Source: Ignelater luminosus (taxonomy: Eukaryota; Arthropoda; Insecta; Coleoptera; Elateridae). From it: a DNA stretch of 64,000 nt. The stretch spans positions 140,817-204,816 of the forward strand of contig VTPC01000813.1 in the NCBI GenBank assembly GCA_011009095.1. Reading direction: 5' to 3'. Position numbers and translations under genes: made by a program. This document shows, piece after piece, positions 21,661 to 33,199 of the stretch. Every line of letters starts with the position of its first letter. Within the stretch, counting starts at the first letter, position 1. The notes under the pieces were generated by a model, which saw only the letters and a program-made list of their open reading frames with translations, searched no databases and was not told the origin of the DNA.

Positions 21661-22399
21661 CTTGGGGTATCAATCCGGCCTCAATAAGTCTCGCCTCCAT
21701 GAGCAATTTCGGAAGGAGCAAGCAGAAAGCTATGACTAGATGCAAAAACGGAGCCGTTGGTCCGCCATGTTTCCATAAACTACAGCCACCATTTGTTCCC
21801 AATAATTCCGAGGGTGGATCTTTACTGCACGTACTAAGTTGTAATCCTAATTTAAAGCCGTCGTTGGCTAAATTTCCGATCTGGAAATGTAACAATAACA
21901 AAAGAGATGAAAAATGATACGCAGTATTTATGAAAAATAGCTTCGAGTCACTTTACCTTGAACGCGGCTGAAGCCAAAAATAATGGGAGTAAAAGCACCG
22001 ACAAGCCCGTTAAAGCTAGACTGGTATTCAACTCCAAAACTGGAATTGATGAAATGTCCGGCCAGGCGAGTAATGAATATCCTGGAAAAATATTTACAGA
22101 GGTATTTTTGTTCAAATATTTCATTTCTGCATGAAGGGAAAGAAATTAAAAAAAAATTGTAGAAATAACTCACCCAATATCCTTTTCATACATTTAACAC
22201 CAACGTAAGCTTGTAGGATGGTACCGAAAAATCCGTACCATAAAGACCATAAACTGTTTAGATGGATTCTTGCGCACCAAGGGCTGCTTCTAGGGACGGA
22301 CGACGATCCGATTGGGGCAACACTTGGACGCTTCATTTTGTTACACTTCACGTCATTATTGTTATCGTATCCTAATAAAATGCTTGAAGTTGATGACAT
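21661..22399 (-). CDS. tinc: Tincar-like multi-pass membrane protein, first three coding exons
   Basis: Three minus-strand exons join in one open frame: 22399-22174 (226 bases, ATG at 22399, ends in phase 1), 22081-21957 (125 bases, ends in phase 0) and 21880-21661 (220 bases, ends in phase 1). All introns have GT and AG borders (donors GTGAGT, GTAAAG, GTAGGA; acceptors TTTTTCCAG and CATTTCCAG). The two internal introns are only 92 and 76 bases. The 190 residues show a hydrophobic segment after L-N-S-L-W-S-L-W-Y-G-F-F-G-T, a second around L-S-V-L-L-L-P-L-F-L, then N-L-A-N-D-G-F-K and W-K-H-G-G-P-T-A-P-F-L-H with a third hydrophobic stretch. This resembles insect Tincar, an eight-span membrane protein known from cardioblasts; the name rests on memory. 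A 5' UTR acceptor lies near 22452. The rest of the gene was not found. Confidence 0.6.
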
Positions 22400-24015
22400 C
22401 CCTCACTTCCCTATTAAGGGAACGTTGTCATTCCAGACGGATCTTCCGTCGCCTGTAATGGAAATGCAGTAGGATTTAAGTGTCTGTTTTAAACGGTGAC
22501 AGAATGAGAAACAATTGTTTTGTATTTTGATAATGTAAAGCATGTTTTGTGTACAATGTGTGTACGCTTTTAGATTTAAACCCTTGACAAAACGGAAACA
22601 CTCAAGAATAAATCTCTCCCTATTTTCTTTCCATCCCCTTTCATTATTATCTTGCAAAACAACAGTAATATTCAAATATGTTCTCTTTCAAATAAGAATT
22701 TCTTTAATATCAGGAAAGACTCTTTTGATCGTGGGGGTGAAAAGGTAAATGCAATACTTGTTTGACAAGCAGAAGAAGATGTGTGTGCGTGTGTGCGTGG
22801 GAGAGAGAGTAGAGGTGGATAAATTCGTTTTTGAAAACTTTTACCCATATAATCTGTTTGTAAACTCTCGCTGTCGCGATTTTCCCGTGGGATTTTTATC
22901 AAACACGACGTTCGCATGATAATATTCGAGAGGGAGTTCACGAGGATCTGGTAATCAAGTTTTGTTGTCCTCTACCAGACATTATTACGTTATGAAATTT
23001 TTAGAAAAATTCGTTTAGACTTTGATGTGTTTTAAAACTTACTAACGGCGACAAAAATGTTTTTTGATGTATCGCGTAATGACAGCACAACGGTTGACCT
23101 AAATAGGCAAGTTCTTATACTATCGTGTATTACAAAAGTACAATATAGGCGAGCTTACGTAATATTCGATTTACGATAATACAAACCCTCCGAATGCGCA
23201 AATGAAATATTATACCAGCGAGGGGTTGTATTAGAATAACTGGGAAATCCCACACGAGTATCGATCTGATAGTAACAAACGACTTGCTTGTAAGTATAAC
23301 AGAGATTCTGGGGCTTAAAAAATTCAGATCACGAAAATGATAATATTTTATTAACTCAAGAAAGTTGCTCAAGTTGTGGGGTTAATGACTTTGAAAAGAG
23401 TAAAGTACATTTTTTCTTCATTTTCGTTGATGTATCATTTTTACTTGTAAGAGTTCAAAAGAATTATTTTTCTTTCTGTGGTAGTCGAAGAATATTACGG
23501 TTATTTGAATCCTACATTCATTTCATCGTTTTATTTTCAAATCAATCTGAAAAATCTATTTAATAAAAAATTTAATTTCGCACAATTTTTGAAATTTTAA
23601 TTTTCGCATACAAGGATCTAATCAAAAGACGAGACGTTTTTTTTTGTTTGCCTCGAATATCATTATTTCTTATTTTATTCTGCAGATACGTTTTTAAGAA
23701 TTTGTGCATCGCTTAGTATAAAATTTGATTTTCCTTCACTAAACAACATGGGTGCTACCAACTTGAATTATTTTAAAGCTCTTACACAATAAATATCACG
23801 ATATAATTAATTAAAAAAAATTGTGTTTTGAAGAGTTGTTTTCTTGCATTGCAAATTAGGGTATTAATCCGATTGTCTAGAAATCTGAAAAAATTCCACT
23901 ATACTCTCAAATGCATTTTCTATGCGCCACCCAAATTTTAGAATGGAATTCCAATTAGAACTGCCTCTTAAGCACATTTAACAACTGCCGTATGAATGTG
24001 AGGAGAGGTATTACC
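22400..24015. other. Upstream of the Tincar-like gene; AT-rich, no gene recognised
   Basis: A plausible acceptor (CATTTCCATTACAG on the minus strand, ending near 22452) suggests that the coding exon begins inside a spliced 5' UTR, so the promoter probably lies further right. A short GT/GA-rich microsatellite occurs at 22778-22815. No conserved coding sequence was seen. Confidence 0.4.
22778..22815 (+). repeat. GT/GA-rich microsatellite
   Basis: A short run of (TGTGTGCG)-like words followed by (GA)n. It is imperfect and lies upstream of the Tincar-like exons. Confidence 0.6.
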
Positions 24016-24019
24016 TGCT

Positions 24020-24780
24020 AGAGTCCTCTACGCGTAGAAATCTTCAGGCTCAACCCGGCCCGACTAGGGGCAAACTTGGCGCGACCCACAAAAACCCGGT
24101 AACTTCTTGATCGGCTCGATAGACCCGAGACAACCCATCAGCTCGAGAGGCCGAACGGCCCAACAAAGAAGCCCGAAGGACTGACAAGTCGAATAGGTCT
24201 GACGGGTCTAAAAGGCTCGACAGGCTCTAACAGGTCCGAGAGGTCTGATAGGACCAAAAGAATCAAACGGCCCAATATACCCGAAGAGCAGAAAAGTCCA
24301 AAAGGCCCGACAGGGCCAAAAAGTTCAAAAAGCCCGACAGGCCCGAACTGCCTGACAGACCTACATGGACTGACAGACCTGAGAGATTGAAACGGCCCGA
24401 TAGACCCAAGAGACACGAAGAGCCTAAAAGTCCAAAATGTCCAACGCCACGAACGATCTGACAAATGCGAGAAGTCAAGAAAATCCGACAGACTCGTATG
24501 GCCTAACAGGCCCAAGAAATCCAAACGGCCTGATAGACTCGAGAGACCCTAGGGCCGGAAAGCCCAAAGGACCAAAAGGTAGAGAAGTTAAAACGCCCGA
24601 CGGTCAGCGAGATCCAAATGGCCCAATACGTCTGTGAGAGCTAAAGAGCCGAGGAGTCCAAAAGGCTCGACGACCCAAAAGGTCTGACAGGCCTGAAAAG
24701 TTCAAAAATTCCGACAGGTTCAAATGACCGCACTTAGACCCAAAAAGCCCACCCGACTCGAACCGAGCTTCAGCTAGAAA
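24020..24780 (-). repeat. GC-rich repeat, locus B (minus orientation)
   Basis: On the plus strand this is a run of GACAGGCCCGAA/AGGCCCGAC-like words, the complement of the words at locus A. The left border carries GGCTCAACCCGGCCCGACTA and CAAAAACCCGGTAACTTCTT. Similar sequence (CCTAGTAACTTTTTAATCGG) borders locus C, so this is a family with a defined edge rather than a random array. The minus-strand frame at 24138-24524 is a repeat product rich in Leu, Ser, Gly and Phe and is not a gene. Confidence 0.7.
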
Positions 24781-24939
24781 ACCCAAACCGTATAGGCTTC
24801 TACTACCTGCACTGTTTGGAGTATCAGCATGAAAACGACAGGAAAACTCTTAAAACGTGCGACTTTCCACAACCCTAAAAAAAAGCTAATAATAAAGGAT
24901 GCAGAATAGTCTCCTGAATAGAAAATCTGTAATACTTGT

Positions 24940-26035
24940 AAACAAAGATTTCTTCTTCTTCTCCGGCTATTAACCATTAAGGTTTCCCGTTTTCTGTTTC
25001 CATAGTCTTCGTCTTGGAGGTCTTTTTCCATCATAGTATTTTTTTTTATATATGTTTCCCAACTTAATGTTGTTTGGCCTCTTTTTAGTATTCGTTTTGG
25101 CATCTCTCCTCGGACATTCGTTGTACATGACCATACCACTGGAGGGCTCGATTCTCTAGAGCTTTTGTGATAAAGTAGGTTATTTCCATTTTCCGCCAAA
25201 TTTCCTCTGTTCTTAGTTTATCTATTCTTGTGGCCTTTATACATCTTCTCATTAAGTCCAGTTTCACTGATCTGATTTTATTTCTGATTGATACTAATAG
25301 GCCACATGTCTGCTTCGTATAGGACAATGTTTTGAATTAGACTACGAAACAGATGTTTTTTTGTATTTTCGTTCCATAGCAGGCCATGTAGCGACTTCGT
25401 CGCTAGTTTCCCCATATTGATTCTTGTTGAAATATCTTTTTCACGTGTGCCCGTAGAAGTTATAATCGAACCTAGATTTTTAAAATATTTGCAGGTTTTA
25501 ATGTTCTGGTCGTCAACTCTTAAATTTAGTGTAGCTCTTCCCACGCACATGTATTCCGTTTTTTAAAGTTTATTCTTAGGCTCTATTTTTCGAATTCTTC
25601 TTTGAGTTTTCTCAACATATATTCATACCTTCCTCGTCTTGTCGGCAAACAGAAGAGAATGAATGGTACTATGGTCTATTTGTATTTCCATACCAGAGCG
25701 TTTTAGGTACCAAGTTTCCAGAGCTTGTTCAATGTAAATATTAAATAATAAAGAAGGCAGACCACAGTCTTTTGTTATTGCTATATCTCTTGTGACTTTG
25801 TTTCCTATCTTAATTTTAGATTTATTATTTTCATACATTCTTTTAACCGGGTTAATCCATTTCTCCCGTATGTTTACTCTTCTCATAGCTTGCCATATTT
25901 TACCTCTAGGCACGCTGTCATATGCCTTCTCCAAATCTATGAACGTCAGATGGGTTTCCAGCCGTTTTCCTTTGTTTTTTTTCTATTTCTTGCCTTGTCC
26001 AAGCAAGATCTTTCCTGTCTAAAACCACTTTGTTC
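24940..26035 (-). pseudogene. RTE-type non-LTR reverse transcriptase, 5' truncated
   Basis: Reading leftwards on the minus strand, about 26030-25935 has scraps of the finger region. At 25934-25623 is the palm with M-E-K-A-Y-D-S-V-P-R-G-K and L-F-N-I-Y-I-E, ending L-L-F-A-D-K where the polymerase motif F-A-D-D is expected. At 25550-25278 follows the thumb region (Y-F-K-N-L-G-S-I-I-T, then L-Y-E-A-D-M-W), and 25327-25085 is the C-terminal domain with A-L-Q-W-Y-G-H-V-Q-R-M. At least three frame changes and the lost second catalytic Asp make it inactive. No endonuclease is present, consistent with 5' truncation during target-primed reverse transcription. Confidence 0.85.
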
Positions 26036-26039
26036 TTTG

Positions 26040-27640
26040 CTGAGATGAATTCCTTCTTATTTTTTTTAGGATTCTGATGCTGTTAGCTGGGGAAAGAGGG
26101 GAATACAAGTTGCATCTGTTTTATAAGCATCGCAAATAAAAATAAGTTTCGAGGTTTGCCAAACTGCGCCCAAAAGAATTAAGTTTTCTTGGAGCTTGAG
26201 GACATATTCGGTTTGTTCTTAAGTCTATACTCAGTACAAAAAGTAAAAAAAGAATACTTAAATCAATCTGTATTTCCTAGTGAAGATTTTGAAAGTGATG
26301 CTGGGTGGCACCTTTTTTGCGATATCACATGGAAAGGTGTCTTGCCATGGAATTGAAAGAGTCACAAAAAAATTAACGATAAAAGCTAGTTTTCAACCAG
26401 GACAGGACCCTATCACAACCCTCAAAAAATTGTTCGACTCTGCTTAGAAGACCATTGTTAATATAACAGAAGAAACATAAAAAAATATGCAGATATTCTT
26501 TTTGGAATGTCAAAACATCGGGTTAATGTTGAAAATTAATTTTGTGAAATAAAATGTCCTTAGAATTACAGCCTAAAATAAACATGAATTTGACTGTTAT
26601 GTTCATGTCATCAAAAGCACTTTTCGCTCTTTAAATTAAACAAAATGCAAGCCCCTGCTGTTAAAAAAGTTTTAGTAAAAACATGAAAGTCAATTTTCTT
26701 CAAAAGTTCAAAAAAACAGAAGAATCACATTTTCTCCAATATTAGGTAAAAGTACGTTTTGAAACCAAATACTGACTGAAAGGGCTAAAAGTTAATTTTG
26801 AATATAATCATATTTTGATTTCATAATTTATTCAATTAATCTTAGCATTAATAATATTAAAAAATAACTTTAGAAACTATGTTTCACAATAAGACAAGCA
26901 ACGACCCCGTCATCATTGCATTTAAAACATGAAAATAATTATGTAAATATAAATTCTTATCAATGACTAGAATTCGACGTTATACAGACGTAATAGAAAA
27001 AAACGTCAATTAGGGCCATTTCGCAACGTCGTTTTAACGTGGTTATTTGATGATATGACGTTGTTGACATATCATCACTTAGTTTCCACGTGAAAATCAT
27101 GTCGGTGCTATCTTTTTACCTACAAAAAATGTTAAAGATGCCATTTTTAGTAATCTGGGTATAAATTTGTAATTGCTTGGCCAATTTCAGTGCAATTTGT
27201 GTCAGATTGCATTATATCAGCAGGAATCTTCTACAAGGTTACAGTGCAGTTTCAAAAAACATTGTTAAGGGAATTTTTGAAAACGGTCTTAAGGCTACTT
27301 GCAATGTTTTAGTAGCTTTAGGGTTTAACCTACTGGAAACTAGGATAAAGTTCATAATTTGGTGGTGAGTGCTATTCGTAATGCCGATAACATTCTAGAA
27401 GTCCTAGTGTCTTAGGAGCTTGCATCAGAGTTTTATCCGTGCAAAAAGTGCTTAAAACAATAACTTCAGGATATGGAGACAAAGGTGTTTTAGATATTTA
27501 GTCGTTTTGAACGCGGTTGATGTCAAATTGTTGTTCAATTTCAAACTGAAGATTTGATCATAGAGACAGGGAGAGTATTTGCTACACCGTAGAACGTATT
27601 AAGAATCTTGGTGTCTCATGTCGGCATGAATGTGTTTTTT
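26040..27640. other. No gene recognised
   Basis: AT-rich DNA. A stretch near 26985-27090 repeats AACGTCGTTTTAACGT-like words and contains the inverted pair GATGATATGACG / TGACATATCATC. It looks like a small degraded repeat without clear edges. Confidence 0.4.
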
Positions 27641-27644
27641 CACG

Positions 27645-28670
27645 CAAGAAATGCTTATGATACTCTGAACCTCCTCAATTTCCAGCTAAGTTTAAGATCT
27701 ACATTCTTACGTCCCTTTGCCTCGCCGTCGAAGTTCGACATGATTCTTTGAGTCTGTAAAAATCCCGGTTAAGTTGAGGATCTGCCTACGACCATTTGTC
27801 ATGCTGTCGGAGTCAGACTGGGAATCTGCGTTTTAATGATTCCTAGTCTTGCTTTCAGAGTTCGATATAGTTCTTTGAACTTTCGAAATCTCCGGTTAAA
27901 CTGAAGATCTACGTCCTTGCGTCCCTTTACCTTCCGTCGGAGTTCGATGTGGTTCCTTGGTCCTCCGAAGTCTCCGGTTAAACTGTGGATCTGCGTTCTG
28001 ATGACCCTTTTTCTTGCCGTCAGAGTTGAAACGGTTCTTTAAATCCTCAAAATCTCCGGTTAAACTAGGGCTCTACTTTCTTAAGCCCCTTTGGTTTGCC
28101 GTCAGAGTTCGGCATGGTTCTTCGAGCCTCAGAAATCTCCGGCTAAACTAAAGATCTACGTTCTGACGACCCTTTGTCTTGCCATCAGAGTTTGGAATAG
28201 TTCTTTGAACCTTCGAAATCTCATCCTTCTTACGCCCCTTCGCTTTTCGTCGGAGTTTGATATGGTTCCTTGGGACTCCGAAATCTCCGGTTAAAGTGGG
28301 AATCTACTTTCTTCTTACGCCCCTGTGGTTTGTCGTCGGAGTTCGAAATGGTTCTTTGAGCCTCCAAAATGTCCGGCTAAACTAAAGATCTGCGTTTTGA
28401 TGACCCTTCGTCTTGGCGGCAGAGTTCTAAATGATTCTTATACCTTTCGAAATCTCCTGTTAAAGTGAAGATCTACTTTCTTACGTCCATTTGTTTTGTC
28501 GTTGGGGTTTTTTGAGCTTCCGAAATCTCCGGTTAAACTAAGGATCTATGACCTGATATACTTTTGCCTTGCTGTTCGTGCCCGGTGTACTTTTTTGAGT
28601 CACGTCTCTTGGGTTAAGCTAAGGATTTACGCCCTTACATCTTTGGAGTTCGATATGGCCCCTCAAGAAA
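27645..28670 (+). repeat. Minisatellite of about 83-bp units
   Basis: About twelve head-to-tail units are visible. Each has the order TTCTTTGAGCCTCCGAAATC, TCCGGTTAAACTGAAGATCTACG, TTCTTACGCCCCTTTG, CTTGCCGTCGGAGTTCGA. The AAATCTCCGG-type anchor recurs near 27676, 27757, 27886, 27967, 28047, 28133, 28217, 28282, 28366, 28448, 28522 and 28605, mostly 75-86 bases apart. Units differ by 10-25 percent by eye, so the array is old. Open frames at 28091-28294 and 28496-28825 arise from the units. A single weak outlier unit appears near 29705-29790. Confidence 0.8.
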
Positions 28671-31600
28671 AGGATCCGCCATCTACGAATTCAAAAAAGT
28701 TTACACTAACAATCATGCCCGAACTATCGCAGCTTCAACTAAAAGAGATGCCCGATAGCACTGTCTTACCACAGCGCGTTGCAAGAAGAAGTTCAGAATC
28801 TGTTGATCTAACGCATTCGCTTTGAAGATTCACAAAAAGGAGAAGTCTAGAATCTGTATCACAGGATAAGAAGCAGAAATTTCAAAAATAATCCTGCACT
28901 TCAATGCTACCCTAGATCAAAGAAGAGAAAATACAAAGAAATAGGTCAAATTATCTCAAAGCTGTCCAACAATATTAAGAAGAGGTAGCACGCGATAATC
29001 CACATTCACGGTCAGTCAAGTCAATTAATTCAGCATCTATCCATTTCTGAGAACAGCTCCGAAACAGCTTGGGAATTATAAACTTCCAACAAAAAGCTAG
29101 TAACTGTCAAACTAAATATCAGGCGGTTATAGAAAATGCATCCTGTTTAACAGTTAATAACTTCTGACAGGTATCAGATGTTGATATTGAACTTTAATCA
29201 TTTATATGAGTGAAAGATAATTGCTTAAAAGAAAAATCATTTATTATAAAGACAATTAAATAGTTGAATACTAAAAATGAACAACAAAGACATGTTTTTC
29301 CAAAGGTAGATTGGTCCGCCATTTGTAAGATTCCTTAATCTCAGTTTAAATTGTATGATAAATCTTCTAATAACATTTGTCAACATACATTCATTTGTTT
29401 TAAGAGCTGCCTACTACTAGAAATCTCATCGTTTGCCACGGGAAATTTGTTTTTTGAACTATTAAATTTGAAACCTTATAATGTCCTTGTTTTTTAATAT
29501 TAAGAGGTGAAACTACAAAAACGTTTTTTATCTTTTAACTAAAAAGTTGTAGAATCTCTTCCTGCTAGCTTTATCAAGAGGGAAGATGTTTAACCTCAAA
29601 ACATATAAAAGAACGGAAAACTGAGATACAATAAGAAGTTGTTTTGACTCATTCACAATAATTGAATGAGGCTGCTCAGTCCGGTGGTAACGCTTAAATT
29701 AACTAATTTATACAATCTTCAAACTTTACGGCTACTTCAAGGATTTACACCCTTCTGTCTTGTCTTCGAAATTTGGCGGTTTCTTATTCCTTTTTCTTTT
29801 AGGTTCTTGGCTTGTTTCTTTGCATTAGCATGCTTGATTCAGATCTTCTCAGTTTATTACTTAATAATCTGGACTATTTTTTATACTTGCACCTACCGTT
29901 TCTTCCTCCATGCCTTGGCGGTAAGAATAAATTTTATTGTCGAAACTGGAGACTTAAGTAACTATAAGATTCGCATCAGCGTCTTTTACATTAAGCTAAT
30001 GTTTGTATGATTTATATATTTTTTTAATTTTAAAACACAAAGAGGAAGCTAATTAAATGAAGCAACACAACATTTAATCAATGCTCGGTGTTTTAAATAA
30101 TTACATGACAAACACAACTGGAGGGGCTGCCACTACCAACTGTGATTTTGCTGATGTGGTCAATTTTAATTTATTGTACGTCATTTGCAATACCGTGCAT
30201 ACCTCACCATTAAATTTCGTTCTTCAGATTTTATCAAGTTTCTAGAATCATAGTTTTAAAACTTAGAGCCTTACTTTTGATAAGTATTTCTTAAATTGTT
30301 ATGCAATCTATTATTAAGATTCAAAATAGTACCTTCTACTGAAAAGAAAAGAAATAGTTGTAACAAATTCTACCCACAGCACCAAAATCAAATTAACTCG
30401 GTGCGATTCGATAAAATCTCCCACAAAATGCTAATTTAATCAGCATGCAAGCCTCTTTTAAAAAACACTTGTTCCGCCATCACATGTTCAGAGAAATGCA
30501 AATTCAAGTGCGCGTAAAATCTTCCATTCTTCTTATCCACCGCATCGCATCCCCCTTCGATGTACTATGTGCGCGCGGGAACGTTGAACGTAAATTCTCC
30601 AAGCAGAACCGCGACTTTGTTGTACTGAAAAGGGGAGAGTGCAAAATGCAATATCGCCATCATCGCCACCACCGCCGCCGTAGTGTGTACATAACATTGC
30701 AGACGCGTTTGACAGTGACAGTTTGTTATCCCTGAGCGATGGGATCCCATTCTTATAGGGAGTTTATGCGAAAGCCCTTTGCTACAACACCTATTCTGGC
30801 ATGTGTTGAGTTAAATATATTGGAGCCGGGTGTCATCTAATCTTTGAAGTAATGCCTTTCAGTTTATAACCCTTAAAGTTTGAAGTGTATAGTACAGCTG
30901 GGGGGAAAATGAGAAACGTGTATCACCCTTCCTCTAGGGTGATTGGTAACAAATGAGGTAAACAAAGAAATGGGATTACCAGTAAATATTAAACAAGGAT
31001 ATATTTACGGTGTATTCACATTCGTTCAGATAAACGAAAAAGATAAAAAAGCGAACTCGTAAAATAACGAATGCGCATTTTTAACTGAAAACCTCTACCA
31101 TAGATCGTTAAAAGTTGACACTGATTGAATCATGAATAAATCTTAAAACCGCAAACGAAAATGTTTAAAAAGTAAAAGAGAGAAAAAAGCAAAAAACAAC
31201 ACAAAAAATGTAGAACAGTGAAAAGTTATTAACTCGAAGCTCATGGAAAACTAGAAGCTCAACTAAACTTAAATTGAAATAACGAGATGTACAATTTCGG
31301 TTTTAATTAAAACTTTTAAGGCTCCAGCAGACTTTGAAAGTAGGAGAAAAAAATAAATAAATAGTAAATAAACACAAAAGTTTACCCTCCAACAAAACCA
31401 ATTAAAAGACTCGGTTTCGATGTCCGACAAGTCGCAAGTTCTTTTCCGTTCGTTTTTCTTTAATTACGCGGAATATCTGTCTTTCAACGTATTTAATTAC
31501 TGTAAATCTTTTTATTCTTTAGCTACCGGAATTGGAATTAATTCGTCTAACGCTTTAATTTTACACTTAATATTTTAGCAAGAGAAAAACTTCCTGACAG

Positions 31601-32440
31601 TAAAATTTTATCAGAATCAGTAATTTCCTTTCCGCTCATTTGCCTTCCTGAGGTAATTAACAAAATTCTTAAAGTCAATTTCAAACAACACTGGGAAACA
31701 AAATTGAATTTGTAAGGCTCTATTGGAGGAATTTCATTTAATAAGTACAGCAATTTTTCTCATATTCCAAGTTTTAAATCAATCAAGTTCGATTTTTATG
31801 TCATCGGTTCTTAAGTACTTAGTTCTATGGATAATCCATTTGTAAGTCGACGGATAAATGCTAGTTTTGTACTTAAGGAGGTAATCGATATAAATGTTCG
31901 AGAAATGAAAGGATTTTCTTTCTTTTATTTTCGTTTTAGATTGCTCCTTTTAATGTAACAAAATTTCAATTTTTCCTCTAAAGAAAGCATTTCACTATAA
32001 ATTAAGATTGTAACTGTACTAGAAAATGTCATGTTTGTGACTCAATTGTTATATGTCACTGTCTTTTTTATTAAAGTACCACAATTACCTTGACATAATC
32101 TAATATAGATATGATGTATGAACTAGAAAGAATTGTTTTCTTTTGTAATAATACAGTAATACGGCAAATTTTTACTCTTTTCGAATTTTTATTGATTTTG
32201 CAACGTACTACTTCAATCTGATTGATTAAGATTATTATTGTTATTAGAGGATGTCCCATAATTCTTCCTCGCTTTTTATTTCAGAAAAACTAAAAGACTA
32301 AACGACGTTTTCCTTACTTTGATTAATTTTAGATTAATCTTAAATCCATAGAAGTAATATACGGAATATAACTATCCCTTAAATATCTTTTTTCTCTTTT
32401 TTTTCTTATTAACACCCAGGGATGTCTTGTACGTTGAAAC
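28671..32440. other. Gene-poor stretch
   Basis: No gene was recognised. Just right of the minisatellite the frame starting M-A-P-Q-E-K-D-P-P-S-T (28654-28825) continues into unique sequence, but no family was recognised. At 30560-30740 there is a CpG-richer patch with CATCATCGCCACCACCGCCG, possibly regulatory or a degraded 5' UTR. A short hairpin ATCACCCTTCCTCTAGGGTGAT lies near 30925-30946. The remainder is AT-rich. Confidence 0.4.
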
Positions 32441-32454
32441 TAGTCTAGCAGACT

Positions 32455-32700
32455 GGAGCCCTGCACGGGTCGAAATTTCCAGCCCGGACTTGGTTGGGCT
32501 CATCTGGAGATAAATCTGACAAGGTCCGAAAAAAACCTAGTAACTTTTTAATCGGCCCAAAGAGTCCAAACGGTCCAGCGTACCCGAGAGGTTTAAATGG
32601 CCTGAAGCCCTGAACAGCCCGATAGATCTTTGCCCTAACTTTGTCAGTACCAAAATAAAGCCTGTCCAAGTCAGTCCGACAATCCTCTCGTGAGATTAGT
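32455..32700 (-). repeat. GC-rich repeat, locus C (minus orientation)
   Basis: A short relative of loci A and B. It shares the border with CAGCCCGGACTTGGTTGGGC and the CCTAGTAACTTTTTAATCGG edge, followed by a few degraded copies of the CCTGAAGCCCTGAACAGCCC-type word. Next to it begins an LTR-like repeat (32785). Confidence 0.6.
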
Positions 32701-32784
32701 ACAAAGATCTCCGTCCGATGCAGTACGAGAATTGTCTGCTTCGGATCAGTAGTGTTTCATTTTTGTTCTGCAGACTGGTTCTGG

Positions 32785-33075
32785 TGTTACTCCCTTACCA
32801 TCATCTATTGTCTTTCAGCTGGACCAGTCTCAGCCTGAGATGTTGCTGGACAAAAACATATAAAACCAGAAGCCTCTCTCTTGCAACTCAACAATCTAAG
32901 AGATAACATCTCTTAACATTTAACAACTGTCAAGATAACATCGCTTTATGTCTCCAACACTTCTACAATCCTCCGGGTTGCAACGATCATGCCTCGACCC
33001 CTTTTTTTTACACGCAAGCCACGTGTTTTATTTAACAAAACCTTAACCCTGACTTCACAATAGCGCCATCGTAGA
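32785..33075 (+). repeat. Left LTR-like repeat (partial)
   Basis: Direct-repeat partner of 35910-36190. It starts TGTTACTCCC and retains the GCAACTCAACAATCTAAGAG and CAATAGCGCCATCG landmarks. Relative to the right copy it is missing about 25 bases near the start and has a few insertions, so it is not intact. Confidence 0.6.
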
Positions 33076-33199
33076 AATCTTTCGTATGTGGCCGCCAAGG
33101 TCACCTGGGTCATCATCGGCTCCCGTTGCCGCCGTCTCCGACGGCGCCTCTGCACGGATCTTTCTGAAGTAAAAAAGCCGAACCCACAACGCAGCTCGG

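Noticed and set aside
24138..24524. 128-codon minus-strand frame
   Set aside because: Repeat product of the same GC-rich words at locus B, not a conserved protein.
27645..28670. CRISPR array
   Set aside because: The repeats are diverged 83-bp tandem units without unique equal-length spacers, and the surroundings are eukaryotic.
28091..28825. Frames within the minisatellite
   Set aside because: The unit length is not a consistent multiple of three and the frames break between units, so coding is unlikely.
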